In this document: positions 1-8,918 of the stretch, piece after piece | How the letters are laid out: each line of letters opens with the position of its first letter | How positions within the stretch are numbered: position 1 is the stretch's first letter | NCBI GenBank assembly: GCA_963770035.1 | Contig: CAVYON010000067.1 | Location: 124,001 to 188,000, forward strand | Source of the DNA: Roseiarcus sp963770035 | GTDB lineage: Bacteria > Pseudomonadota > Alphaproteobacteria > Rhizobiales > Beijerinckiaceae | Direction: 5' to 3' | Length of the DNA stretch: 64,000 nt | Notes under the pieces: generated by a model | The model's input: only the letters and a program-made list of their open reading frames with translations | The model's database searches: none | What the model was told of the DNA's origin: nothing | Made by a program: the position numbers and the translations under genes

Positions 1-486
1 GTGCAGCGGGTTGACGACATCGAGCTTCTGCAGGACCACCTGGTGGCGCGCGCGCCCAAGCGCGACCCGCACGGGATCGTCTTGAAGATCGAGACGCCGC
101 TTGCGGTGCGCAACCTGCCGCGCCTCATCCTGCAATCGGCCGCCCACAATCCGACCGCGGTGATGATCGCGCGCGGCGACCTCGCGGTCGAGCTCGGCTT
201 CGCCCGGCTGACCGAGATGCAGGAAGAGATCTTGTGGCTCTGCGAGGCGGCGCACACGCCGGTCGTCTGGGCGACCCAGGTGCTCGACAATTACGTGCGC
301 GACGGCGTGGCGAGCCGGGCCGAGATGACCGACGCGGCCACCGCCCAGGGGGCCGAATGCGTGATGCTCAATAAGGGCCCCTATCTCGCCGAGGGCGTGG
401 CCTTCCTGCGCGACGTGCTCGCCCGGATGGACCGGCATTTCTCGAAGAAATTCGTGCGGTTTGGGTCGCTGAAGGCGTGGACCTGA
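1..486 (+). CDS. Pyruvate kinase-like protein, 3' part only
   Basis: The reading frame enters from the left edge, so the true start is outside the window; the GTG at base 1 is just an in-frame codon. The 161 visible residues carry the pyruvate kinase barrel motif ARGDLAVEL (Mg/PEP-binding region), then WATQVLDN and the ASRAEMTDAA stretch, which matches the family TRAEvsDva segment. The protein stops soon after the barrel (MLNKGPYLAEGVAFL and a short basic tail), so it lacks the usual C-terminal allosteric domain. It may be a shortened pyruvate kinase paralogue rather than the main glycolytic enzyme. Family assignment is firm; exact role is inferred. Confidence 0.8.
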   Translation: MQRVDDIELLQDHLVARAPKRDPHGIVLKIETPLAVRNLPRLILQSAAHNPTAVMIARGDLAVELGFARLTEMQEEILWLCEAAHTPVVWATQVLDNYVRDGVASRAEMTDAATAQGAECVMLNKGPYLAEGVAFLRDVLARMDRHFSKKFVRFGSLKAWT

Positions 487-531
487 CGGCGATCGATTCG
501 AGTCGCCTCGTTGCCGTCATTGCTGTGGAAG

Positions 532-742
532 GGCGCCTCCAACTCGCTCGGCTGATCGAGGCCGCGTTGGCCGGTGAGGAGGTGTGATCGCGAAGGGCGA
601 GAAGCCGGTTGTCCGGCTCGTTCCCATCGTTCAGGGCAACTTCAGGTTCGGCGTTCTCCCGGCGGGCTCGCTTGGTGAAGGGCCAGACTTTCTCGCGCCG
701 ATGGATGAAGACGAGGCCGCAGTATTGGAAGGCCGATCCTGA
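532..742 (+). pseudogene. Phd/YefM-type antitoxin remnant (frameshifted)
   Basis: Reading from about 532 gives RLQLARLIEAALAGEEV and then a stop. One base out of register the sequence continues VIAKGEKPVVRLVPIV and ends EAAVLEGRS before TGA at 740-742. Joined, this is the typical body of a Phd/YefM antitoxin (LSRLIEAAxAGEEVVIAxxGKPVARLVP). The N-terminal beta strand and start codon are missing, and a one-base deletion near 591 breaks the frame. No toxin (PIN/VapC) gene follows. Read as a decayed toxin-antitoxin locus next to the pyruvate kinase gene. Confidence 0.6.
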
Positions 743-905
743 CCAAGCTCCTCGGAGCATGATGAAATGAGCTCGCGCCAGCGAACCCTCACCCTGCCGC
801 TTCGCGGCTTCTCTCTCCCTAAAGGAGAGGAGCGCCCCTTCCCCCTCGGGGGAAGAGCCTGCCCCCGGGCGAAGACCCGGGGGTGGCCGCGTAAGCGGTC
901 GGATG
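743..905. repeat. Palindromic intergenic repeat tract
   Basis: This gap holds several short inverted repeats: CTCTCCCTAAAGGAGAG near 812-828, CCCCCTCGGGGG near 841-852, and a strong hairpin with arms CCCCGGG (863-869) and CCCGGGG (876-882). It looks like an interspersed intergenic element. The last hairpin could also end transcription from either flanking gene, but no U-tract follows. No gene is visible. Confidence 0.4.
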
Positions 906-968
906 AGAGTTTGCGGCGCAATCCGTTCAGAACTCATCGCGCTTAAGCAGGTCCTCGGCCAACAGCGG

Positions 969-2174
969 TCAGCCCATCAACAACTCACCAAAAAGCTGCC
1001 AGCTCTGCCCGTCGAAACTGGCGAGCTGCATCTGCCGAATCGGGCTGTAGTTCGTCGGCGACGTATTGATCCGCATGCCGGGCAGCAACGCGGGCAACTC
1101 CAGGTCCTTGATGTTCGTCGCCTGCTTCATGACGTTGTCGCGCGACAGGTCATTGCCGCACTGCTTGAGCACCTGGATCATTGTCCCGGCCGCGCCGAAC
1201 GCGTAGGTCGCATTGGCGTCGAGGAACTCGGTCTGCGACATGTACTTGTCGCAGAAGGCCTTCCACTCCATCATGCCGGCATCGTCCTTCCATTTCGCGT
1301 CGGTCGGGTCCTTTCCATAATAAGCGGTGATCAGACCCTTCGACTTCTCGAGCCCGGCGGGCTTCAAGACGGTCGCGATCGAGGGCGAAACGTTGCTGAG
1401 ATATCGCACGGCGTTCCAGCCGAGATCGTAGGACTTGCGGATCGCCTGCGCGGCGAACTTCGGCGTCGCGGCGATGATGAAGATGTCGGCGCCGGAGCCT
1501 TGCAGTGTGACGACCTGCGAGTCGACGGTCGGCTCGCTCGTCTCGTAGGATGCTTCCTTGACGATCATCGCGCCGGCCTTGTCGCCGAGCGCGTCCTTGA
1601 GGCCAATCAGGTAGTCCTTGCCGAAGCCGTCGTTCTGATAGAGGACGCCGATCTTGCCGTTCGGCGAGTTGGCAAGGATATGCTTGCCGTAGATGCGCGC
1701 CTCAGTCTGGTAGTTCGGGTTGTAGCCGATCGTCCAGTAGTAATGCGCCGGGTCGGCGAACACGCTCGCGCCGGTCGCGACGAAGAGCTGCGGAACCTTG
1801 TTGTCGTTGAGATACTGGCGGATCGCCAGATTCGGCGCAGTGCCGAGCGTCTGGAACAGAAACGCGACCTTCTCGTCCTCGACCAGCCGTCGCACCTGCT
1901 CGACGGTCTTGGGCGGGCTATAGGCGTCGTCGAGGCTGATCAGGTTGATCTTCCGCCCGTTCACGCCGCCCTTCTCGTTGATCATCTTAAAATAGGCGGC
2001 CTCGGTTCGGCCGATGACGCCATAGGCCGACGCGGGGCCGCTGTAAGGCATCGTCTGGCCAATCTTGATCTCCGTGGCGGTGATGCCCGGCGTCTCGGCC
2101 CGGGCGGCGAGCGGCCCCGCCGCGAAAGCGATTGCGGCGGCGCCGGATTGCAGAAGCGAACGTCGAGTGATCAT
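969..2174 (-). CDS. livK: Branched-chain-type ABC importer, periplasmic binding protein (copy 1)
   Basis: Last gene of a five-gene importer operon. The 401-residue protein starts MITRRSLLQSGAAAIAFAAG, a signal peptide with a twin-arginine-like RR and AxA cleavage after LAARA, followed by ITATEIKIGQTMPYSGPAS, typical of Peripla_BP_6 ligand-binding proteins. The start at 2174 is chosen because GGGAGGACCACC lies just upstream; longer upstream frames have no such site. Ligand specificity (branched-chain amino acid, amide or aromatic acid) cannot be read from the sequence. A fragment of a related C-terminus is found at 56638-56802. Confidence 0.88.
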   Translation of the reverse strand: MITRRSLLQSGAAAIAFAAGPLAARAETPGITATEIKIGQTMPYSGPASAYGVIGRTEAAYFKMINEKGGVNGRKINLISLDDAYSPPKTVEQVRRLVEDEKVAFLFQTLGTAPNLAIRQYLNDNKVPQLFVATGASVFADPAHYYWTIGYNPNYQTEARIYGKHILANSPNGKIGVLYQNDGFGKDYLIGLKDALGDKAGAMIVKEASYETSEPTVDSQVVTLQGSGADIFIIAATPKFAAQAIRKSYDLGWNAVRYLSNVSPSIATVLKPAGLEKSKGLITAYYGKDPTDAKWKDDAGMMEWKAFCDKYMSQTEFLDANATYAFGAAGTMIQVLKQCGNDLSRDNVMKQATNIKDLELPALLPGMRINTSPTNYSPIRQMQLASFDGQSWQLFGELLMG

Positions 2175-2221
2175 CGGTGGTCCTCCCTTGTTTGCGGCGG
2201 CGAACGGCCCGCCGCCGCCGT

Positions 2222-3202
2222 TCAACGCGAGCGCGCCACGAACTTCGTCGCCGCCCGCAGCGCGCCCGCGACTCCGCCCGGCATCACCGCCATTGCCAGA
2301 ATGAGAAGCGCGCCGTAGATCGCCCCAGGCAACGCCTTGGCGCTTTCGCCGAAGCTGACAGATAGCTGATCGGCGAGATTGGGCACGAACTCGATGAACA
2401 AAGCCCCGAACAGCATTCCACCGAGCGAGGCGAGTCCGCCGACGACGATGCCGACCAGGAACGACAGCGACAGCGCCAGGCCAAAGCTTTCCGGCGACAC
2501 GAATCCGACCGCGATCGCGCTCAGGCCGCCCGCGACGCCGGCGTAGAGCGCGCTGATCCCAAAGCAGGCCGTCTTGTAGAACGCTGCGTTGACACCCATC
2601 GCCTCCGCTGCGATCGGCTGGTCCCGCAGTGCGATCAGCGCCCGCCCGATGCGGCTCGTGACCAGGTTCCGCGCCGCAAGGTAGAGGATCGCCGCGAAGA
2701 CAAGACAGACAAGATAGAGCCACTGGTCCGAGTTCAGCGGCATGCCCAACGGCGCATGCGGCTTCATCAGCGACACGCCGCTCGATCCGCCCGTCCAGGC
2801 GTCGAAGCCCTTGAAGGCCAGGATCTGCGGGGTGGCGACGGCGAGCGCGAAGGTGGCGAGCGCCAAGTAGAGGCCGCCGAAGCGCAGCGCCGGAAAGCCG
2901 AACAGGAAGCCGGCGCCGAAGCAGACGAGGCTCGCGAGCGGGATGGCGAGATAATAGGGAACGCCGAGTTTTGCTGTCAGGATCGCCGCGCCGTAGCCGC
3001 CAATGGCGAAGAAGGCGCCGTGACCCAGCGAGATCTGGCCGTTAAAGCCGGTGAGCAAGTTGAGGCCGATGAGGGCGATAGCCAGGATCAGCACCTGCGC
3101 GCCCTGGTAGAGGTGATAGCCGGAAGCCACGAACGGAAAGGCCAGCGCCGCTGCGAATGCGGCGATCGTCAGGACCGTCCTCGGCGCGATCGAACCCCGC
3201 AT
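2222..3202 (-). CDS. livM: Branched-chain-type ABC importer permease LivM (copy 1)
   Basis: A 326-residue, strongly hydrophobic permease of the BPD_transp_2 family. It shows the LivM features GLNLLTGFNGQISLGHGAFF and, later, LVGIVVGGLASLGGMLFGA in the coupling region. The start at 3202 lies two bases after the end of livH (stop at 3205-3207), indicating translational coupling. It forms the transmembrane channel with LivH. Length and order match the family. Confidence 0.9.
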   Translation of the reverse strand: MRGSIAPRTVLTIAAFAAALAFPFVASGYHLYQGAQVLILAIALIGLNLLTGFNGQISLGHGAFFAIGGYGAAILTAKLGVPYYLAIPLASLVCFGAGFLFGFPALRFGGLYLALATFALAVATPQILAFKGFDAWTGGSSGVSLMKPHAPLGMPLNSDQWLYLVCLVFAAILYLAARNLVTSRIGRALIALRDQPIAAEAMGVNAAFYKTACFGISALYAGVAGGLSAIAVGFVSPESFGLALSLSFLVGIVVGGLASLGGMLFGALFIEFVPNLADQLSVSFGESAKALPGAIYGALLILAMAVMPGGVAGALRAATKFVARSR

Positions 3203-3204
3203 GG

Positions 3205-4077
3205 TCAGACCCTCGCCGCGATCCGCCGGCCGAACAGGCCCGACGGACGCCAGACGAGCACGCCGACGATGATCGCCAGGGCGACCGAGAGCTTCACCTC
3301 CGAGCCGACCACGTAGGCGCCCATCAGGTTCTCCAGCACGCCGACCGCAAAGCCGCCGAACGCCGCTCCGAACGGATTGTCGATGCCTCCGAGCACCGCG
3401 CCGGCGAACGCGTAAAGAAGCACGCCCGCCATCATGTTCGGATCGAGATAGACGATCGGCGCCGCCATCATGCCGGCGATCGCGCCGATCGCCGCCGCAA
3501 GCCCCCAGCCGATCGCCAGCATCCAGCCGACCCTGATGCCGACGAGCCGGCTCGAGGTTGGGTTCTGCGCTGCCGCACGCATGGCGAGGCCGAGCGGGGT
3601 GAAGCGGAAGAAGGCGAAGACGACAGCCAGAACGACGAGGCTGACGAGCACAGCGCCAAACTCGTGCGCCGACATGTAGCGCTGTCCGAACCACGGCCGT
3701 CCGTCAAACGGCGTCGGAAAATCGGTGACCGAATAGCCATAGAGCCAGCCGGCGAGCGCGTTGAAGATCAGCGCGAGGCCGATGAACACGATGACGGAGG
3801 CGAGCACCGGCGCCTTGGCGAAGGGGCGCACGACCACGCGCTCGATCGCGACCCCGCCGAGGAACGAAACGACGACGGTGACGGCGAAGGCCCGCCAGTA
3901 CGGCCAGCCGAGGTCGGTCAGCTTCCAAGCGAAGTAGGTCGAGAACATCGCCATCTCGCCCTGGGCGAAGTTCACCAGTTGGGTGGCCTGGTAGATCATC
4001 ACCAGCGCCAGCGCCATGATGGCGTAGACCCCGCCCAGCGCCAGACCCGACCCCACCTGCTGAAGAAACGCGTTCAC
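3205..4077 (-). CDS. livH: Branched-chain-type ABC importer permease LivH (copy 1)
   Basis: A 290-residue integral membrane permease starting MNAFLQQVGSGLALGGVYAIM, the usual LivH opening, with VNFAQGEMAMFSTYFAW shortly after and GIDNPFGAAFGGFAVGVLEN near the C-terminus as the ATPase-coupling loop. About eight membrane segments are expected. It pairs with LivM and is energised by LivF and LivG. It lies 12 bases downstream of livF in the same operon. Confidence 0.92.
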   Translation of the reverse strand: MNAFLQQVGSGLALGGVYAIMALALVMIYQATQLVNFAQGEMAMFSTYFAWKLTDLGWPYWRAFAVTVVVSFLGGVAIERVVVRPFAKAPVLASVIVFIGLALIFNALAGWLYGYSVTDFPTPFDGRPWFGQRYMSAHEFGAVLVSLVVLAVVFAFFRFTPLGLAMRAAAQNPTSSRLVGIRVGWMLAIGWGLAAAIGAIAGMMAAPIVYLDPNMMAGVLLYAFAGAVLGGIDNPFGAAFGGFAVGVLENLMGAYVVGSEVKLSVALAIIVGVLVWRPSGLFGRRIAARV

Positions 4078-4089
4078 GCACGCCGCCTT

Positions 4090-4806
4090 TCAATAGCCGA
4101 GGTAGGCGCGGCGCACCGCGTCGTCGGAGCCGATGGCGTGCGAGGGACCGCTCATCGCCGCCCGTCCCGTCTCGATCAGAACCGCCTGACCGGCGAGGTC
4201 GAGAGCCAGCGAGGCGTTCTGCTCGACGATCAGCATGCTCACGCCCTCGTCCCGGTTGATCGCCGCCAGAATCCGGAAGATCTCCGCCACCACCTTCGGC
4301 GCGAGGCCGAACGACGGTTCGTCCAGCATCAGAAGCGACGGCCGCATGAGGAGCCCGCGGCTGATGGCGAGCATCTGCTGTTCGCCGCCCGAGAGGGTGC
4401 CGGCCTGCTGGCGCCGCCGTTCGGCAAGCCGCGGGAAATAGCTGAACACCCGGTCGAAGTCCTGCCGCACGGCGCGCCGGTCCGAGCGAACATAGGCGCC
4501 GAGGCGCAGATTCTCCTCGACCGTCAGATCGGTGAAGGTGCCGCGCCCGTCGGGCACGTGCGCGACGCCGAGACGGGCGATCATCTCGGTGGAGAGGCCG
4601 ACGATCGGACGGCCCTTGAGCCGGACGTCGCCGTCGCGACGGATGAGTCCGGAGAGCGCCCGGAGCGTCGTCGTCTTGCCGGCGCCGTTCGCGCCGAGCA
4701 GCGCCGTCACCCCCCCCTCCTCCACCGCGAAGTCGAGGCCGAACAGGGCCTGGATCGACCCATAGAAGGCGTTGAGGCCGCTGACCTCGAGAATCGCGCC
4801 GCTCAC
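4090..4806 (-). CDS. livF: Branched-chain-type ABC importer ATPase LivF (copy 1)
   Basis: A 238-residue ABC ATPase with Walker A GANGAGKT (residues 38-45), signature LSGGEQQMLAISRGL, Walker B LLMLDEPSFGL and the switch histidine replaced by the LIVEQN form usual in LivF. Its start overlaps the livG stop by 4 bases, so the two ATPases are translated together. Confidence 0.92.
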   Translation of the reverse strand: MSGAILEVSGLNAFYGSIQALFGLDFAVEEGGVTALLGANGAGKTTTLRALSGLIRRDGDVRLKGRPIVGLSTEMIARLGVAHVPDGRGTFTDLTVEENLRLGAYVRSDRRAVRQDFDRVFSYFPRLAERRRQQAGTLSGGEQQMLAISRGLLMRPSLLMLDEPSFGLAPKVVAEIFRILAAINRDEGVSMLIVEQNASLALDLAGQAVLIETGRAAMSGPSHAIGSDDAVRRAYLGY

Positions 4807-5618
4807 GCCGCGCTCCCCAGATAGGCGCGCACCACCTCGGGGTCCGAGCGCACCCTCTCGGGCGTCCCGTCGGCGATGACGCGCCCGAATTCGAGCGCAA
4901 CGACCTGATCCGACACGCGCATGACGAGGTTCATATGATGCTCGACCAGCAGGATGGCGACGCCGCGGCGGTCGCGGATGGCGCGGATTTCGTCGGCCAG
5001 CGAATCGACCTCCTCGTGATTGAGCCCGGCGGCCGGCTCGTCGAGCAGCAGGAGCTTGGGTTCGATCGCGAGCGCCCGGGCGAGTTCGACGCGCTTTCGC
5101 ACCCCGAACGGCAACTCGCCGACCGGACGGTCGGCGACGGGTTCGAGGCCGAACTCCTCGATCAGCGTGTCCGCCCGTTCCGCGACCCGCCGACCCTCGC
5201 GCACGGTGAACGGCAAGGCCAGCGCGTTGGCGAGAAAGCCGCCGCGCGCCAGCGCATGCGCGCCGACCCGGACGTTGTCGCGCGTGGTCATCGTCGAAAA
5301 CAGCGCGACGTTCTGGAACGTGCGCGCGACCCCGAGCTTGGCCATCTCGTGCCGTGCGAAGCTGGCGACCGGGCGGCCGTCGAACAGGATCGCGCCCGAG
5401 TGCGGCTCATAGAGCCGGGAGATGCAGTTGAAGAGGGTCGTCTTGCCCGCGCCGTTCGGGCCGATCAATCCGCAGATCGCGCCGCCCGCGACGCTGAAGC
5501 TGACGTCCTGCAGCGCGGTCACGCCCCCGAAGCGAATCGAGACGCCGTCGACCGCGAGCAGCGGAAAAGCCCTATCGCTTTCCCTTCCGGTCTTGGCTTT
5601 CGCCTCGGCCAGCTCCAT
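4803..5618 (-). CDS. livG: Branched-chain-type ABC importer ATPase LivG (copy 1)
   Basis: First gene of the operon. The 271-residue ATPase has Walker A GPNGAGKT (53-60), the LivG-type signature LPFGVRKRVELARAL, Walker B LLLLDEPAAGLN and LLVEHHM at the switch. The ATG at 5618 is preferred because GGAAGG sits just upstream; a 12-codon longer TTG-started form from 5654 is possible but lacks a clear ribosome site. A promoter must lie in 5619-5720, but no convincing box was recognised. Confidence 0.9.
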   Translation of the reverse strand: MELAEAKAKTGRESDRAFPLLAVDGVSIRFGGVTALQDVSFSVAGGAICGLIGPNGAGKTTLFNCISRLYEPHSGAILFDGRPVASFARHEMAKLGVARTFQNVALFSTMTTRDNVRVGAHALARGGFLANALALPFTVREGRRVAERADTLIEEFGLEPVADRPVGELPFGVRKRVELARALAIEPKLLLLDEPAAGLNHEEVDSLADEIRAIRDRRGVAILLVEHHMNLVMRVSDQVVALEFGRVIADGTPERVRSDPEVVRAYLGSAA

Positions 5619-6262
5619 GGACCTTCCGTTCCCTCTCGCCGGTTTTTCAGCCAACTCCGGCCGGCACCATCCAAGTTTCCGGCGCCCTTGTCACGCGCTT
5701 TATTGAAGGCGTCGGCCGATCGGGGACGGCGCTCCGGAAAGGCCGGAACCCGACACTTATAGAGCTTGTCGCCAACCGCGGGAGAGGCGGACCGACCGGC
5801 TGCCGCCCGGCCGCTGACCGCGATTTTCCGACCAAGTCCAAACGATTTCAATGACTTAAGGGGTGAAATCGGCGAATCTGCGTCCTACGACTCAATGTTT
5901 TCAAGGGGTTACGCGGAGGTTGGGGCGCCGAGGCGAGCGCCAGCGCGTTCGCCTTGCGGCCAGCGCTCCCACCACCGTCCTTGGGACGGTCCCTTCCCCG
6001 CGCCATCGCCCAGGGGAGGAAAGGCGCGCATCTTGCGCAAGCCGCGCTGTCGCAGCATGACGCGGGGGGAGGCGCGAGATGAATTCCGAACCCCGAGTCG
6101 AGACGTTGGGCCTCTTTCGCGCCGGCCGGCGGCATCCAAGTTTCCGGCGCGCTTGTCACCTGCTTTGTAGCGGCGTCGCGCCCCGGTCAGGACAACGGAC
6201 AAAGCTTGCGGCGACCGAACCGCCGTAGCAATCTTGGCGCCCATGGAAGCGAGGACCCCGCC
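5619..6262. repeat. Repeat-rich intergenic region with a direct repeat and a hydrolase scrap
   Basis: No intact gene is seen. A direct repeat of about 42 bases with the core ATCCAAGTTTCCGGCGC occurs at 5663-5702 and 6125-6166. On the minus strand, about 5728-5790 encodes VGDKLYKCRVPAFPERR, matching the extreme C-terminus of the hydrolase at 7662-8429 (VGDKVYKGGVLAFLERR). A small hairpin, ACCGTCC TTG GGACGGT, sits at 5974-5990; the same motif recurs near 26996 inside the sugar ABC operon. The region therefore holds pieces copied from neighbouring loci plus an interspersed repeat. Confidence 0.5.
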
Positions 6263-7577
6263 ATGCAGCCGGTCACTCACTATGCCAAGAGCGGCGAGAT
6301 TCACATCGCCTATCAAAAGTTCGGCGATGGTCTCATCGATCTGGTGATCGTTCCGGGGTTCGTGTCGAATGTTGAGAACTATTGGGACCAGCCTGACCTC
6401 GCCCGCTTTCTTACGCGTGCGGCCCGCTACGCTCGCGTCGTGACCTTCGACAAGCGAGGCACCGGAATGTCGGACCGTGTCGCCGAACTCCCCGGACTCG
6501 ATCAGCGGATGGACGACCTCCGGGCGGTTATGGACGCCGCCGGCATGGATCAGGCGGCGCTTCTGGGGATCTCCGAGGGGGCGTCCCTCAGCGTCATGTT
6601 CGCCGCCACCTATCCGGCGCGCTGTCGCGCCTTGGCGCTCTACGGCAGCTTCTCGCGTTTCTCCGACTGGTTCCCGACTCCCGAGGCCCTCGCGGCTTTC
6701 TTCGAATATGTCCAGACGGCATGGGGCACAGGCAAAAGCGTGACGAGATTTGCGCCTTCGCGCGCCCGCGACGCAGCCTTCCAACAGTGGTGGGGGCGCA
6801 ATGAACGCCTCGGCGCGAGCCCTTCCGCCGTCACCGCCCTCATGCAGATGAACAGCCAGATCGACGTCACCGGCATTCTGCCCTCGGTTCGCGCGCCGAC
6901 GCTGGTCATCCACAGAACCGAGGACAGGACCGTCAACGTGGCGGGCGGACGCGACATGGCCGCCCGAATTCCCGGGGCCCGCCTGCTCGAGCTTCCAGGG
7001 ATCGATCATTTCTTTTATGTGGGCGAGAATGCGGACGCGATCGCCGACGCCATCGAGGAATTCCTGACCGGATCCCGCGCCCCTGTCCCCGTGGACAGGG
7101 TCCTCGCGACGGTCCTTTTCACCGACATTGTGGACTTCGACCCGACAAGCCGTCGCGCTCGGCGATCGGCGCTGGCGCGACCTCCTGACCACGCACTACG
7201 GGGCGGTTCGGCGTAATCTCGACCGTTTCCGGGGCCGCGAAGTCAAGACGACCGGCGACGGGTTTCTGGCCGCGTTCGACGGGCCGGCGCGCGGCGTCCG
7301 TTGCGCCGTCGCCATTGCCGCCGACACCAGGGCGTTGGGCGTCGAGATCCGCGCCGGACTTCACACCGGCGAATGCGAAATGATCGGCGACGATCTCGGC
7401 GGCATCGCCGTCCACATCGGCGCGCGGGTCGCAGCGCTCGCCGGACCCAATGAGGTTCTCGTGTCCGGAACCGTCAAGGATCTCGTCGCCGGCTCCGGGC
7501 TGCACTTTCGAGACAGGGGCGAACACGTTCTCAAGGGCGTCCCCGGAGAGTGGCGCCTGTTCGCGGCGGAGCCCTGA
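6263..7577 (+). pseudogene. Alpha/beta hydrolase-class III nucleotide cyclase fusion, frameshifted
   Basis: The ATG at 6263 (with GAAGCGAGGA upstream) opens an alpha/beta-hydrolase domain: FDKRGTGMSD, nucleophile elbow LGISEGAS near residue 103, and LPGIDHFFY with the catalytic histidine. It runs into a class III cyclase domain beginning VLATVLFTDIV. There the frame breaks. One extra T near 7136 turns the expected DSTRQAVALG into DFDPTSRRA. The rest (GDRRWRDLLTTHYGAV, REVKTTGDGFLAAF, IRAGLHTGEC, GEWRLFAAEP) is in the next frame to 7577. Hydrolase-cyclase fusions are common in Hyphomicrobiales. With the frame as written, only the hydrolase half would be made. Confidence 0.8.
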
Positions 7578-7661
7578 GGGGAAGTCGCCGACAGCAATAT
7601 CGCAAGTCGCCGGCGCTGCCGACATTCCGCGCATGAAGGAGCGCGCAGCCGCGCTCTTGCT

Positions 7662-8429
7662 CTATCGTCGCTCCAGAAAGGCCAGCACGCCGCCTTTGTA
7701 GACCTTGTCGCCGACCGCGAGGTTGTGGTCGCGGCCGGGAATGTCGAGCGCCTCGGCGTTCGGCATCATGGCCGCGAGTTTATGCGCATCGCCGGCGACC
7801 TCGTCGCGCGTGCCGACCGCAACGAGGGCGGGGACGGCGATCGTCGCCATGCCCTTTGCGCTGACGGTCTGGCGCGAGCCGCGGATGCAGGCGGCGAGCG
7901 CCCTCAAATCGCTCTTCGTCTGATCGGCGAAGGCGCGGAACATGCGCTGCATCGGGTCGGAGAGGTCGGAGAGCGACGGCGCCTCCATAGCGTCGGCGAT
8001 CCCGACCGGCAGGCCGACGCCGTTGACCAGCCGGTCGCCGAGGCCGCCGAAAATGAGCGAGCGGACGCGTTGCGGCCGCCCCAGCGCCAGGAAGGCCGCA
8101 ATCCGCGCGCCCATCGAATAGCCCATTACGTCGGCGCGTTCGATGGCGAGGTGCTGAAGCAGATTGGCCGCATCGCGCGCCATCAGGTCCGAGCGGTAGT
8201 CGGCCGGCGCGTAGAGCTTCTGGCTCGCGCCATGGCCGCGATTGTCGAGCGCTACGACCCGCCGCCCGGCCCTGGTCAGGGTCTGCACCCAGCGCGGATT
8301 GACCCAGTTGATGCGATGGTTGGAGGCGAAGCCGTGGATCAGCAGGATCGGCTCGCCGCGGTCCGTGCCTTCGGGCGGAACGTCGATATAGGCGAGGTGA
8401 ACGCCGTCGGAGGAGAACGTCTTGAGCAT
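7662..8429 (-). CDS. Alpha/beta-fold hydrolase
   Basis: A complete 255-residue hydrolase. Visible features are the oxyanion strand ILLIHGFASNH, the nucleophile elbow GYSMG with Ser105, the acid in VGTRDEV and the catalytic His in GRDHNLAVG. The substrate is unknown. The gene is divergent from a 17-codon stub of an oxidoreductase gene at 8502. Partial copies of it are found near 5728, at 13986-14165 and at 23181-23370, so this locus has been copied or recombined repeatedly. Confidence 0.9.
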   Translation of the reverse strand: MLKTFSSDGVHLAYIDVPPEGTDRGEPILLIHGFASNHRINWVNPRWVQTLTRAGRRVVALDNRGHGASQKLYAPADYRSDLMARDAANLLQHLAIERADVMGYSMGARIAAFLALGRPQRVRSLIFGGLGDRLVNGVGLPVGIADAMEAPSLSDLSDPMQRMFRAFADQTKSDLRALAACIRGSRQTVSAKGMATIAVPALVAVGTRDEVAGDAHKLAAMMPNAEALDIPGRDHNLAVGDKVYKGGVLAFLERR

Positions 8430-8501
8430 CGGGGCCGATATGGCCGGTTTTTGGGATCGATGCCAGCAAGATCAGGCTGGGGCGAGCCCTCAGGATACGC
8501 C

Positions 8502-8552
8502 ATGAACAACCGTCAGGTCATCCTCGTCTCGCACCCGTCGGGCGTCGCGCAG
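8502..8552 (+). pseudogene. 5' stub of NADP-dependent oxidoreductase gene
   Basis: The 17 codons from ATG 8502 read MNNRQVILVSHPSGVAQ, matching the N-terminus of the complete oxidoreductase at 24051 (MNNRQVILASRPSGVAQ). Homology stops sharply at 8552, where sequence of lower GC begins. This is a break point: the hydrolase/oxidoreductase neighbour pair has been cut here. Confidence 0.75.
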
Positions 8553-8918
8553 ATTACGCTGAGATTAAGTTGCCACTTGTTTTAATTGCCTATTTTGCAT
8601 AAGCGCGATCTAAGATACCAATCGAGCCTGGAATAGGAAATTGAAGCAAGTGCCGCCACAAACCGGTACCGTCGGAGAAGTGCGTTTTGTGATCCCACTA
8701 TTGCTTCTTGCTGCTTGAAAGGGCGACTAGGGCAGGGCAGTTTTCGGGGTGGACGCGCCATTGCAACAGAGCCTTAGGTACTGTCTCCCATGAACGAACT
8801 TGGTACCGGCGAAAGCTCGGCGATTTGATTCTGGTTCCATCGCGACCAGCGGCCCCTACTCGGATCTTCAGAGGTCTCAAAGCCGTTCGAAACGTTCGGT
8901 CATGGCGGCGGCCTAGGA
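8553..8918. other. Low-GC stretch without a recognisable gene
   Basis: Base composition changes abruptly at 8553 to a clearly lower GC than the flanks, beginning ATTACGCTGAGATTAAGTTG. Short open frames exist, but none resembles a protein I recognise. It forms the left edge of the glycan-modification genes that follow and looks imported. Confidence 0.4.

Noticed and set aside
903..2318. Long plus-strand open frame opposite the LivK gene (471 codons)
   Set aside because: It is antisense to a well-conserved binding protein, has an Arg/Val/Asp-rich shadow composition and resembles no family. The same holds for other long antisense frames, for example at 27219-28700, 45951-47642 and 41379-42386.
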